Positions 33,518-42,684 of a DNA stretch of 64,000 nt are shown in pieces (the first letter of the stretch is position 1; each line of letters opens with the position of its first letter). The DNA lies in NCBI RefSeq assembly GCF_014201715.1, contig NZ_JACHFD010000001.1:392741-456740 (forward strand), given 5' to 3'. The notes beneath the pieces are model-generated. The model was given only the letters and a program-made list of their open reading frames with translations, had not been told where the DNA came from and made no database searches. A program made the position numbers and the translations under genes. This DNA is from Haloferula luteola (lineage in GTDB: Bacteria; Verrucomicrobiota; Verrucomicrobiia; Verrucomicrobiales; Akkermansiaceae).

Positions 33518-36209
33518 TCGGGTTCATCACCAGATCCTCCAGCGGGCGGCCCACCGCCAACGCTTCAAAGTCATCATACTTGGTTTTCTTCGCCGGCGGC
33601 CAAAACACCCCCGCCTTCACCTGCTCCAAAACCCACGTCGCACAGGCAACAGCCGATTCCCGCTGTTCCTCATCAAAGGGCCCCCACCAACTCCCGTCGC
33701 ATTCGCCCTCGCTGGCTCCGAGCACAAAGTAGCCCATCGCGCTCACTTCTCCCAACGCCACCGCATACAACGGCACCTGAAGATCCCGCCAAAGATGCTC
33801 CGAAGGATTCTTTGACTGCCCCGAGAACATCGATACCCGGGTGGCCTTCACTCCCTCCAGGTGCTCGGGAATGCGCAATGCTGCCGTCACTTTCGACACG
33901 TGGGATGTCCTGACTTCACGCCCCTGAAGCTTTGCAAAGGTCTTGTAGTCGAGCACCCGAATTTCGTCCCCGCGCCGGTCGATTCGGTCGATAGTGCCGC
34001 GAACCGTCACCCCCGCCAACTCGAATTCAAATTTCTTCTCCACCGCCTCGACCCGCCATCCTTCCGCATGCTGCGCCCCTTGCCACCGGGCAAACCAGCC
34101 AAGTCGTTGCTTCAAGCTTTCCGCCTGCATCCGGGCCGCCAATGGCACCCGATCTCCGAAGCGCTCCGCGAGTTTCGTCGTCACTTGTTCATTGAAATAA
34201 GCCTGCAGCGCCTCCCGCTTGTTCAACTCCCGCGCCTCCGGATCCAGCCCCCATGCTTCCAAGATTTCATGCGCCACATTGCCGAAGTCGCGAGCGTTCC
34301 ACTCCACCCGCTCAGGTTCCGAACGACTCATCCCTAATCCATGTTTCAGATAGAATCGAAATGGGCAGGCAAGATAGTCCTTGAAGGCAGAAACGGACAA
34401 ACTTTGGCGACCCTCCTTGACCCTCACCTCGCGGCGTTCGGGCCGCCAACGCCAGTCGACCTCAAAAGCCACTCCGGCATCGGGCGGCTCCACCCCCTGA
34501 AACAACCCTTTTACCCGCCTCGCCAATTCTTCCCCTTCCGCCGCCAGCAACAACCGGGACGGCAACAGCGCATCCCCATCTCCGCCCGATTTCGCCAACA
34601 AGAGGTCCACCCTGCCGGACTCCCGACGTGCCTCCATCACGGCCCGCAGAACAAAGGCATCGCGCGCCCCTCGCTGCGCCTCACTTCCCAATTCCAGAGA
34701 TTCTCGCACTCCTTCCGACAACCACGGATTCGCACCAGACGGTGAGGGCACCCTGCCTTCATTCAGCCCCGCCATCACCAAATGTTCCCCATCGGCATGG
34801 AGCAGCTCAAACCAACCCAGCACATCCACGACCCGACCTTCCGGAACCTGCGCCACTTGACCCGTCAACTCTCCTAAAACCAAATCCAACCAATAACTCG
34901 TGGGCCGATGACTGCGCTCCGCCACGACCGAGATTCCATCGACGGCCTCCCGCAAGCCTCCCCACTCACCCGCCGCATCGACCCGATCCATCAGATTCGC
35001 CATCGCTTCAGGAAACGATAACCGCAAGAACCCCCCGCGCCATTGGAGCAGTCGGCTCAAAGTCTCCTCGGCCAATTCCGCCAACCCGGCGCTCCGTGCA
35101 TCCATCGCGGCCACCCGCTTGACGTCCACCTCATCCCGCACCAACCAAGCATCCCGCAACCGCGAAAGCGCCTCCACTCTCTGCGCACGCTGTCCCCCCA
35201 CCAGAGCCGAAGTCGCCGCAAACCCGAGCAAATCGATGGCCTCCGCCGCCTCCGGCTTCAGCACAAATCGCCGCCAGGATTTCAGCCACGCCCGTGCCCC
35301 GGAGCCCGTCACAGCGCCAGGATGATGAACTTGCCATCCCGCGACCTGAAACGCGCGCACCAATTCGCTCGCCGTCTCCTCGTCGGCGCAGCCGAGAGTC
35401 AACGCGTCCGATTTCGTCCTCGCCGCTGCCACCTGCTCCACCGCCCGCTGGGCCTGATGCCTCGCGTGAGCCGTCAAATGGACGCCCCCCACCTCGGGCC
35501 AATCCAACGTCTGCTTTGCCCACGCCTCCGGCAACGGCCGCCCCCAAGCATCGAAGAGCGCAGCCTCACTCTCCGGGGCCGCCAGCAGACAGGTCACCTC
35601 CGCCACTTCCATCCGCTGCACAAGCGCCTCCGGAAAATCCCAGACACCGGCAAAAATCCATTTTCCCGAAAACTTTGGCGCCTCCGCCAAAGCCCGATTC
35701 GCACCGGTCCCGCCCCACTGCCGCAGCACCTCATCGCGCCGCCGCGACAACTCCGCCAAAGCTCTCCAGCGTTCCGCCTCGATCGAACTCTCCATCCATT
35801 TCGCCGCCTGAGGAATCGCCAACGTGTTCTCCCGCAGCGAGCGCTCCAAATCCACCAAAGAGCGAGCCAATGAAAGTCCCCACCCTGGAGCTTCCCCTTC
35901 ATGAGGAGGCTCCCGAAACACCGCCTCAAACGGAGTCCAGTCGTCCACCCCTTCCAGCGCTTCAACCCACGCCGCCACCTCGACCCCGCGACTCACCGCC
36001 CCTTCCGGAACCAGCAATTGCCCCGGAGTGACCACTCTCGGCGCAAGGCATGCCCCCTTTTCCGCCAACGCCTCCCGCACTCGTCGTCCAGCCTGCGCCG
36101 TCGGCACCACCACTTGCCAATGAGGCAACTCTTCTCTCCGCGCCCACAACCACTCCACCACCCGCCCCAGCAATGGCCGGTCCCAGCCCAGAAACACCCG
36201 TCGATCCAT
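33489..36209 (-). CDS. addB: AddB-like PD-(D/E)xK nuclease subunit
   Basis: A 906-residue partner of the AddA-like helicase. The N-terminal half has the inactive helicase-like layout of AddB (V-V-V-P-T-A-Q-A-G-R-R-V-R near residue 33, without a functional Walker A). The C-terminal nuclease (about 625-880) shows S-A-F-K-D-Y-L-A-C-P-F-R-F-Y-L-K-H, then V-R-G-T-I-D-R-I-D and the catalytic V-L-D-Y-K-T. The trio of C-terminal cysteines that hold the 4Fe-4S 'staple' in Bacillus AddB is absent; the tail reads K-K-T-K-Y-D-D-F-E-A-L. The gene is divergent from the sulfatase gene, with about 86 bases between them. Confidence 0.82.
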   Translation of the reverse strand: MDRRVFLGWDRPLLGRVVEWLWARREELPHWQVVVPTAQAGRRVREALAEKGACLAPRVVTPGQLLVPEGAVSRGVEVAAWVEALEGVDDWTPFEAVFREPPHEGEAPGWGLSLARSLVDLERSLRENTLAIPQAAKWMESSIEAERWRALAELSRRRDEVLRQWGGTGANRALAEAPKFSGKWIFAGVWDFPEALVQRMEVAEVTCLLAAPESEAALFDAWGRPLPEAWAKQTLDWPEVGGVHLTAHARHQAQRAVEQVAAARTKSDALTLGCADEETASELVRAFQVAGWQVHHPGAVTGSGARAWLKSWRRFVLKPEAAEAIDLLGFAATSALVGGQRAQRVEALSRLRDAWLVRDEVDVKRVAAMDARSAGLAELAEETLSRLLQWRGGFLRLSFPEAMANLMDRVDAAGEWGGLREAVDGISVVAERSHRPTSYWLDLVLGELTGQVAQVPEGRVVDVLGWFELLHADGEHLVMAGLNEGRVPSPSGANPWLSEGVRESLELGSEAQRGARDAFVLRAVMEARRESGRVDLLLAKSGGDGDALLPSRLLLAAEGEELARRVKGLFQGVEPPDAGVAFEVDWRWRPERREVRVKEGRQSLSVSAFKDYLACPFRFYLKHGLGMSRSEPERVEWNARDFGNVAHEILEAWGLDPEARELNKREALQAYFNEQVTTKLAERFGDRVPLAARMQAESLKQRLGWFARWQGAQHAEGWRVEAVEKKFEFELAGVTVRGTIDRIDRRGDEIRVLDYKTFAKLQGREVRTSHVSKVTAALRIPEHLEGVKATRVSMFSGQSKNPSEHLWRDLQVPLYAVALGEVSAMGYFVLGASEGECDGSWWGPFDEEQRESAVACATWVLEQVKAGVFWPPAKKTKYDDFEALAVGRPLEDLVMNPNDWRDGYPA

Positions 36210-36295
36210 CGCTCCCTTCTTGCCTCTCCTGCCCTTCTCACGAAAGCAAAACTCCTTGAAATCTTGGACGCTCCTTCCCCGTTGCCTAAGTGCCC

Positions 36296-38380
36296 ATGAC
36301 GTCTCGCATCCTCCTCGCCCTGCTGACCTTCAGCCTCATGCTTGGCGCCCGTGCCGAGCGTCCGAACATCGTCCTCATGCTTTGCGACGATCTTGGCTAC
36401 GGCGACCTCGGCACCTTTTTCCAAAATTCCCGGGCCCGGAAGGCTCAGCGCGACGAGCCCTGGCTCCTCACTCCAGGCATCGATGCCATGGCCGCCTCTG
36501 GGATTCGGCTGCCGGGACTCTATTGCCCTGCCCCCGTTTGCGCCCCATCCCGTGCCTCCCTCCTCACGGGCGTCCACCAAGGTCACGCCCCAATCCGCGA
36601 CAACCAATTCGACAAAGCCCTCCCCGACCACATCACTCTGGCAAGCATGCTCCGTCAGGCCGGCTACGCCACCGCGGCCGTGGGCAAATGGGGACTCCAG
36701 GGAAAGTCGGGCCCCCAACTGGGCGATTGGCCCGCCTACCCCACCCGCCGGGGCTTCGACTTCTTCATGGGCTACGTCCGCCACCAAGATGGTCACGAAC
36801 ACTACCCCAAAGAAGGCCTCTATGGTGGCCCAAAGGAAGTTTGGGAAAACGACGCCGAGATCTCCGCCACCCTCGACCGCTGCTACACCACCGACCTTTT
36901 CACCGCCCGCGCGAAATCCTGGATGGCCCAGACTCACCAATCGGCTCCCAACCAACCGTTCTTTCTCTATCTGGCCTTCGACACCCCCCACGCCGTGCTC
37001 GAACTCCCAACTGGCCCCTATCCCCCCGGCTCCGGATTGCACGGTGGACTCCAGTGGCTCGGCCAACCGGGTCACATGATCAACACCGCGCAGGGCACTC
37101 CCGATCACTACCTCGAACCGGACCTGGCCAACGCCACCTGGGATCACGACTCCAATCCCAACACCCCTGAAGAACCCTGGCCAGACGCCTATCGCCGCTA
37201 CGCCGCCTCCGTTCGCCGGATCGACCGAGCCGTCACCGATCTCCTCCAGACGCTCGATGACCTCGGCATCGGCAACAACACCCTTGTCGTATTCACCACC
37301 GACAATGGCCCCTCCCAGGAATCCTATCTCAAAGGCCAGCCCTATGAAGCCGACTTCTTCAACTCCTTTGGCCCCTTTGACGGCATCAAACGGGATTGCC
37401 TTGAAGGCGGACTTCGAGTGGGAGGCATCGCCCGCTGGCTCGGAAAGATTCCTCCGAACCTTACCGACACCGCTCCCTGCCAATTCCACGATTGGATGCC
37501 CACCTTTGCCGACGCCGCAGGCATTCCCTCACCGGCCCGCAGCGATGGTGTTTCCCTGCTCCCCCGCCTCACCGGCCACGGCACCCCTCAGCCTTCCACC
37601 ATCTACTCCGAATACCACGTCGACAGCCGCACTCCTGCCTACCCTGAGTTTGCCGCCTCCCGCAGAGGCCAGAAACGGGGACACATGCAAATGATCCGGA
37701 TCGGGAATCACGTCGGCCTGCGCTATCGCATCCAATCCCACAACGATCCCTTCGAAATCTACGACATCCTCCATGATCCCGGACAGCGCCACGACCTTTC
37801 CTCCCAGCTTCCCGAGCTTCAGCAGGAAATGCACGATGCCGTTCTGCGCCTGCGCCGCCCCAACCCATCGGCACCTCGACCCTACGATGACGTTCCCATT
37901 CCTGCGCTCGAGCTCCACGCTCAGCCCGGTCTTTCTCGCTCTCTCTTCCCAGGAAAGTTCCCTTGGGTCCCCGACTTTTCCCCTCTCACCCCCAGTCACT
38001 CAGGCACCTCAGAGATCCCCCAAGCCGAACCCACAGAGAACGACCTCGGAATTCTCCACACCGGCTTCCTCCATGCCCCCGAATCCGGAGAATACGCTTT
38101 CCGCCTCCGTTCCGACTCCGGGGCGCTTCTTCGACTTCACCGCATGATTCTCCTCGAAAACGCCGGCAACCCCTCCAAGGCCGCCTCCACTTCATCGAAA
38201 GTCCACCTCGCCGCTGGCGACCACCCGCTCCAACTCTCCAGCATTCACCGCGCCGGCGTCGCTCCTCAGCTCTCCCTGGAATGGAAGCCGCCAGGAACGA
38301 AAGCCTTCGTCGCCATCCCGGCAGACGCCTTTGGACACACACCTCACTTGCCTTTTCCCGCCCCTCACAAGCGAGAATAG
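36296..38380 (+). CDS. Exported sulfatase with C-terminal PA14-like domain
   Basis: A type I (formylglycine) sulfatase of 694 residues. The signal peptide is S-R-I-L-L-A-L-L-T-F-S-L-M-L-G-A-R-A. The metal site starts with N-I-V-L-M-L-C-D-D-L-G-Y-G-D-L-G, the modification motif C-A-P-S-R-A-S-L-L-T-G places the formylglycine precursor at Cys82, and A-V-G-K-W-G-L-Q-G is the next signature. The last ~130 residues (H-T-G-F-L-H-A-P-E-S-G-E-Y-A-F-R-L-R-S-D-S-G-A) look like a PA14 carbohydrate-binding domain. It likely desulfates an algal or host polysaccharide. ATG 36296 is preferred to the GTG at 36290. The last 16 bases overlap the convergent glycosyltransferase gene. Confidence 0.92.
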   Translation: MTSRILLALLTFSLMLGARAERPNIVLMLCDDLGYGDLGTFFQNSRARKAQRDEPWLLTPGIDAMAASGIRLPGLYCPAPVCAPSRASLLTGVHQGHAPIRDNQFDKALPDHITLASMLRQAGYATAAVGKWGLQGKSGPQLGDWPAYPTRRGFDFFMGYVRHQDGHEHYPKEGLYGGPKEVWENDAEISATLDRCYTTDLFTARAKSWMAQTHQSAPNQPFFLYLAFDTPHAVLELPTGPYPPGSGLHGGLQWLGQPGHMINTAQGTPDHYLEPDLANATWDHDSNPNTPEEPWPDAYRRYAASVRRIDRAVTDLLQTLDDLGIGNNTLVVFTTDNGPSQESYLKGQPYEADFFNSFGPFDGIKRDCLEGGLRVGGIARWLGKIPPNLTDTAPCQFHDWMPTFADAAGIPSPARSDGVSLLPRLTGHGTPQPSTIYSEYHVDSRTPAYPEFAASRRGQKRGHMQMIRIGNHVGLRYRIQSHNDPFEIYDILHDPGQRHDLSSQLPELQQEMHDAVLRLRRPNPSAPRPYDDVPIPALELHAQPGLSRSLFPGKFPWVPDFSPLTPSHSGTSEIPQAEPTENDLGILHTGFLHAPESGEYAFRLRSDSGALLRLHRMILLENAGNPSKAASTSSKVHLAAGDHPLQLSSIHRAGVAPQLSLEWKPPGTKAFVAIPADAFGHTPHLPFPAPHKRE

Positions 38381-39387
38381 ACCTCCAAGACCTTACGCGT
38401 CATGGCCTCCAACGTCACCTCACGGGCCACCAGCGCGTATGGTTTCTCCATCAACGCTTTCACCTCCTCGGGCTTTTCCATGGCCCACTGGAGCCCCCGC
38501 ACCAACTCATCAATCGAGTGCGTTTCCATCAACGCTCCTTCCGGCAGGAACTCCGGGGCAAATCCGACCTTCGTCGAAAGGCATGGCACCTTCATATGGA
38601 GAGCCTCCGCCAAGGTGTAGGGCCCTCCCTCGTTGCGCGATGCCACAATGAACAAATCGGCACACCCCATCAGTCCCACGGCATCGTCGCGATGTCCCGC
38701 CATCCACACCCTCTCGGCCAGTCCATGCTTGGCAATGATGGCCTCCAACTCCCCACGCTGCAGCCCTTCACCCACCAACCACAACTTGAATCCAGGCACC
38801 TTCGCCATCGCCTCCAACAGCAAATCCATGCCCTTCGCCGGCACCAGCCGTCCCACCGTGCAAAACACCGGCCATTCACCACCCAACCAAGGCGGATTCG
38901 TCGCCGCCGCCGCCTCTTGAGTTCCAACAGGAGGGGGCTCGATGGAATTCCAAATCACCGTAGCCGGAATCCCACCCAACGAATCCCGCACCTGCCCGGA
39001 GGCCGTGATCACCGCATCGTAGTCCTGAAACGGCTTCGCCGTACTCTTGATATTCTGGACCGTGGCCACCCGCTTCATCCCTTTCAGACCACCACGAATC
39101 GACCGCACCATCTGCCCCGCCTTATTCGCATGCGCATGCACGATCTCCGCTCCGGTGCCGAGAATCCGGCGCTTCAACGCCGCCAGATTGAGCGGATTCA
39201 AGCGCCCGCCCGACATCGGATGCGCCACAAACGTCACCTTCGGAGAGAAATGCGGATGCATCGTCTCATCCGCCACCGCGCTCACCTGATGCCCCAGCTC
39301 CGCCTGTCGACCGGCCAATTCGATGACATTCTTCTCCAAACCACCCTTTTCCCCGACGCTGGCCAGCACATGACAAATCCGCAACAC
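38365..39387 (-). CDS. GT4-family glycosyltransferase
   Basis: A GT-B glycosyltransferase of about 340 residues. The N-domain begins L-R-I-C-H-V-L-A-S-V-G-E-K-G-G-L-E-K-N-V, then E-I-V-H-A-H-A-N-K-A-G-Q-M-V. The C-domain has F-C-T-V-G-R-L-V-P-A-K-G-M-D-L-L-L-E-A and the E-x7-E motif in S-R-N-E-G-G-P-Y-T-L-A-E-A-L that binds the sugar nucleotide. The GTG at 39387 directly before L-R-I-C-H is preferred; the upstream in-frame ATG at 39486 would overlap the divergent gene and add ~33 residues unlike the family. It probably builds a cell-surface glycan, LPS or glycolipid; the acceptor is unknown. Confidence 0.85.
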   Translation of the reverse strand: MLRICHVLASVGEKGGLEKNVIELAGRQAELGHQVSAVADETMHPHFSPKVTFVAHPMSGGRLNPLNLAALKRRILGTGAEIVHAHANKAGQMVRSIRGGLKGMKRVATVQNIKSTAKPFQDYDAVITASGQVRDSLGGIPATVIWNSIEPPPVGTQEAAAATNPPWLGGEWPVFCTVGRLVPAKGMDLLLEAMAKVPGFKLWLVGEGLQRGELEAIIAKHGLAERVWMAGHRDDAVGLMGCADLFIVASRNEGGPYTLAEALHMKVPCLSTKVGFAPEFLPEGALMETHSIDELVRGLQWAMEKPEEVKALMEKPYALVAREVTLEAMTRKVLEVYSRL

Positions 39388-39478
39388 GGCGCCGACCTTC
39401 AGGGCTGACGCTCTGGGATTCAAGCCCGCGCCCCTCTCCACTTGAAACTTCAAACCTGACACGGGAAACTCCTCCCCG

Positions 39479-40498
39479 ATGCGCATCGTTCACGCCTGCA
39501 ACCTCCAGTTCGACAAAGACGGTGCCCACCTTTGGAACCAGGATCAAAAAATCCACCACGGACTCATCCGCCTCGGGCATTTCGTCTACTCCTTCTCCCT
39601 CAACGACCGCGCCCGCATGCTATCCGTCACCGGAAGCAAAAACTTTGGCAAAGGAAAAGCCAACAAGGCGCTCATTGAAACCTGCCTCAACGTCCACCCG
39701 GACCTCCTCATCCTCGGCCACGCCCAGTGGATCACACCAGAAACCCTTCGCGAAATCCGCCGGATCCTTCCCCAAATCCGCATCGCCCTATGGTATGTCG
39801 ATCCACTTTGGGACGAAGAACCTACACGCCACTTGCGTGAGCGAACTCCATGGCTCGACGCCCTCTTCTGCTCCACCGGAGGCCCCCTGCTCAAGTCCTT
39901 CGCCACCTCCCACTGTCCGGCCTATTTCATTCCCAGCGCCGTCGACCCCGGAATCGAATGCCATCGCGCCTTCGAAACTCCGGACGATCAAATGCTCCAC
40001 GATGTCCTCTTTTTTGGTCGCGATAAAGGACAGCCCGAGCGTCGGGCATTCCTCGCGGAACTCCGCGACCTGCTTCCCGAGCTCAACCTCGGCTACTATG
40101 GATGCCTCGATCAACCCCTCATCATGGGATGGGAGAAAGAACAAATCATCCGGCGCTCCAAAATGGCGCTCAACCTCAGTCGCCGCAGCGACGTCGAACT
40201 CTACTCCTCTTCCCGCATCGCGGAACTCATGGGCAACGGCATCCTCACCCTCACCCCTCGAGGTGCCGGCCTCGAACAACTCTACGCCGAAAACGAAATC
40301 GCCTACTTCGACCATCTCGACGACCTCGTTTCCCGAATCCGCCACTTCGTCCAACACCCCGACGAACGTCGCGCCACCGCCCAACGAGGCTGGCAACGCA
40401 ATCACCGTGACTACTCCGGCACCGAAATCGCCCGTACCATCGTCGAAAAAACCCTGAACTCCCCCGTGGCGGCCCCCATCACAGCTCCACGGGCCTAG
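39479..40498 (+). CDS. GT1-like (CgeB-type) glycosyltransferase
   Basis: A 339-residue GT-B protein of the Glyco_trans_1_2/CgeB kind. It begins M-R-I-V-H-A-C-N-L-Q-F-D-K-D-G, has D-L-L-I-L-G-H-A-Q-W-I-T near residue 75, F-I-P-S-A-V-D-P-G near 150 and D-V-L-F-F-G-R-D-K-G near 173, and a donor-site-like segment S-S-R-I-A-E-L-M-G-N-G-I-L-T-L-T-P-R-G-A-G-L-E (about 243-265). It is divergent from the GT4 gene with ~90 bases between starts, so both may be controlled from the same region. It probably modifies a surface polysaccharide; donor and acceptor are unknown. Confidence 0.8.
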   Translation: MRIVHACNLQFDKDGAHLWNQDQKIHHGLIRLGHFVYSFSLNDRARMLSVTGSKNFGKGKANKALIETCLNVHPDLLILGHAQWITPETLREIRRILPQIRIALWYVDPLWDEEPTRHLRERTPWLDALFCSTGGPLLKSFATSHCPAYFIPSAVDPGIECHRAFETPDDQMLHDVLFFGRDKGQPERRAFLAELRDLLPELNLGYYGCLDQPLIMGWEKEQIIRRSKMALNLSRRSDVELYSSSRIAELMGNGILTLTPRGAGLEQLYAENEIAYFDHLDDLVSRIRHFVQHPDERRATAQRGWQRNHRDYSGTEIARTIVEKTLNSPVAAPITAPRA

Positions 40499-40582
40499 AT
40501 TCCGATCTTCGACAATCGGGAAAGAGGCAGGCCCTCGATCGGACTTCCAACCGGCCGATGAGGAATCCCGCTACCCCCTCGC

Positions 40583-41050
40583 TCAACCTTCCGGCACCGG
40601 CTCCAACTCCTCCGGCGCCGTCCAAATGCGATACCGCACCTCACAGCCTTCCGGTACATAGAGCACCACAGGCAACTGGCTCTGATACGGAAACCATACC
40701 GGATCTCCACCCAAAGTCACAAAAGTCTCCACCTTCGGAGCACCTTCAGGGGGAGCCATTCGAGTCCCAATCATCGGGCCTAGTTCGGGGAGAATCCAAT
40801 AATCGTAGCCCCAACCCTCAACGGTCCGGGATTCCAGAGAGCCTCCATAAAAATGCCGGTTCACCCCGTCGGTCATCACCAGCTTCCCCACCACCACCTC
40901 CACGCGCAAACGCCCCGCATCCTCACGCTCGGGCAACCGCAGCACCCATCGCGACATCCCCTCCTCCGCCTTGGGAAAAGCCTCCAGTGGCTCCGCTGCC
41001 GTGGCACACGCAGCAGCACCCATCCATCCCAAAGTCATGAGGGTTTTCAT
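40583..41050 (-). CDS. eco: Ecotin-type serine protease inhibitor with Arg at P1
   Basis: A 155-residue periplasmic inhibitor. The signal peptide ends A-C-A-T-A-A before E-P-L-E-A-F-P-K-A-E-E-G-M, the ecotin start. The core V-E-G-W-G-Y-D-Y-W (residues 77-85) and C-terminal V-R-Y-R-I-W match E. coli ecotin closely. The reactive loop G-T-R-M-A-P-P-E-G aligns with S-T-M-M-A-C-P-D-G, making the P1 residue Arg97 instead of Met. The two cysteines that form the loop disulfide in E. coli ecotin are replaced (Gly62 and Pro100 by alignment). ATG 41050 is preferred to the TTG at 41059. Arg at P1 predicts a preference for trypsin-like proteases. Confidence 0.9.
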   Translation of the reverse strand: MKTLMTLGWMGAAACATAAEPLEAFPKAEEGMSRWVLRLPEREDAGRLRVEVVVGKLVMTDGVNRHFYGGSLESRTVEGWGYDYWILPELGPMIGTRMAPPEGAPKVETFVTLGGDPVWFPYQSQLPVVLYVPEGCEVRYRIWTAPEELEPVPEG

Positions 41051-41098
41051 GGTCGCCAAACTCGCACGGTTGTTCCCTTCGTCCAGAGAACCGTTGTG

Positions 41099-42613
41099 TC
41101 ATAAAAACTCAACCGCCTTGTCCACTCGCTCGTATCCCACCCCCCGGGCATCACACAACAAATTGGCAGAAATCCGGCCACTTTCGTAGATCGTAGGAAG
41201 CCCGCTTCCCGGATGGGTTCCCCCTCCCACCAGATACACATTCTCAAGCCCCGCCATGCGGTTATGCGGCCTGAAATAGAGCATTTGATCCAGCGTGTGA
41301 GCGAGATTGAAGGTCGCCCCCATGAACACATCCATCCCATCTCGCCACCCATCCGGCGTGATGATCCTTTCTTCGACAATGTGGGATCGCAAATCATGCA
41401 TCCCAGTGCGCGCTTCAATCCGGCTCAAAATCCTCTCCCGGTACTCCTCCTGCAGCGTCTCCCAGTCGGTCCCATGGCGCGTATTGATCGTCGGAACCAG
41501 CACGTAGAGCTGCGATTGACCCGGGGGTGCCACTCGTGGATCCGTCACCGAAGAATTTCGCAAATACATCGACATGTCATCCGAGACCACCCGCTCACCT
41601 TGAATCTCGGAAACATTTCGCCGGTAGTCATCGGCAAACAGAATGTGATGGTGCGGCTCTTCCGAGTACAGCGTGTCGAGCCCCAAATAGAGCATGAACG
41701 TGGAACAGGAGAACTTCTTTTGTTCCATCGCAGCCCCACTCACCGAGCGACCATTCCAGAGCTCCGTGACAGCATGGGCGTAGTCCGCATTGACGATCAC
41801 CTCGTCCGCCTCCAATCGCTCGCCATCTTCGAGCAGCACCCCCGCAGCGCGATCTCCAGAGAAAACCAACTCGCGAATCGGCGCGCTCAACCGCAGGGAG
41901 CCACCGTGCTCACGGAACACCTCCGCCATCGCTTCTGAGATCCGGCACAGCCCACCCTGCACATGGTGGATGCCGTAGCGATACTCCAGAAACGACAAGA
42001 TACTGAACAAGGCCGGGCATTTCCACGGCGACATGCCCAGATACTTCGATTGAAACGTGAAAGCCAACTTCAACCGATCATCCTGGAAATACCGGTCGAG
42101 CACATCACACACCGATTCCCGGGTCGCCACATAAGGAAGGGCCTTGAGAAGATTCACATGAAAGTAGGCACCCAGCCGATGGTAAGGACGCTGCAGACAG
42201 GGGAAAATCGTCCGCAGCTTCCCCTCGTGATCCTCCATGAACCGCCGGTAACCTTGAGCATCGCCGGGGAACGCCGCCTCAATGTTCGCCGCCATCCGCT
42301 CCACCTCTGAGGTGGTTTCCAACGAAACCTCGCCCCAACTCAGGCGGGTCATTGGATCCAAGGCCACAAAATCCAAGTAGTCTTCCGCCTTCCGGCCCGC
42401 CTCCTCAAAAACTTCATCCAGCGTGAACTTCTGGTGCAGAAACGTCGGCCCCGTATCGAAGGAGAAGTCCCCTAGCCGAAGCTCCGCATTTCGCCCCCCC
42501 ACCCGATCCCGCTTCTCCACCATCGTGACGTCCAAACCCCGCCGAGCCAGAATCATTCCCGCCGTCAGCCCCCCCGGACCGGCACCTACGATGACTACCT
42601 TCTTTGTGCGCAT
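41099..42613 (-). CDS. CrtI/CrtN-type carotenoid desaturase
   Basis: An FAD-dependent phytoene or diapophytoene desaturase, 504 residues. The Rossmann motif V-I-V-G-A-G-P-G-G-L-T-A-G (about 7-19) is followed by V-E-K-R-D-R-V-G-G-R-N and F-S-F-D-T-G-P-T-F, both typical of CrtI. The C-terminal FAD signature N-V-Y-L-V-G-G-G-T-H-P-G-S-G-L-P is near residue 460. Desaturation makes the coloured polyene from a colourless C30 or C40 precursor. The exact substrate cannot be told from sequence. No crtB/crtM-like synthase gene is in the window, so the rest of the pathway lies elsewhere. Confidence 0.88.
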   Translation of the reverse strand: MRTKKVVIVGAGPGGLTAGMILARRGLDVTMVEKRDRVGGRNAELRLGDFSFDTGPTFLHQKFTLDEVFEEAGRKAEDYLDFVALDPMTRLSWGEVSLETTSEVERMAANIEAAFPGDAQGYRRFMEDHEGKLRTIFPCLQRPYHRLGAYFHVNLLKALPYVATRESVCDVLDRYFQDDRLKLAFTFQSKYLGMSPWKCPALFSILSFLEYRYGIHHVQGGLCRISEAMAEVFREHGGSLRLSAPIRELVFSGDRAAGVLLEDGERLEADEVIVNADYAHAVTELWNGRSVSGAAMEQKKFSCSTFMLYLGLDTLYSEEPHHHILFADDYRRNVSEIQGERVVSDDMSMYLRNSSVTDPRVAPPGQSQLYVLVPTINTRHGTDWETLQEEYRERILSRIEARTGMHDLRSHIVEERIITPDGWRDGMDVFMGATFNLAHTLDQMLYFRPHNRMAGLENVYLVGGGTHPGSGLPTIYESGRISANLLCDARGVGYERVDKAVEFL

Positions 42614-42684
42614 GCTTGAAAATCGTTCTCCATCGATAGCCCAAGTCCCTTGCGACGCTAACGGAAATCTGCGATGGCCCCCCC

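Noticed and set aside
35993..37489. Minus-strand open frame of 498 codons
   Set aside because: It crosses the addB start and is antisense to the sulfatase, whose formylglycine motif and signal peptide are clear.
37963..39408. Plus-strand open frame of 481 codons
   Set aside because: It is antisense to the GT4 gene, and its composition is that of a shadow frame.
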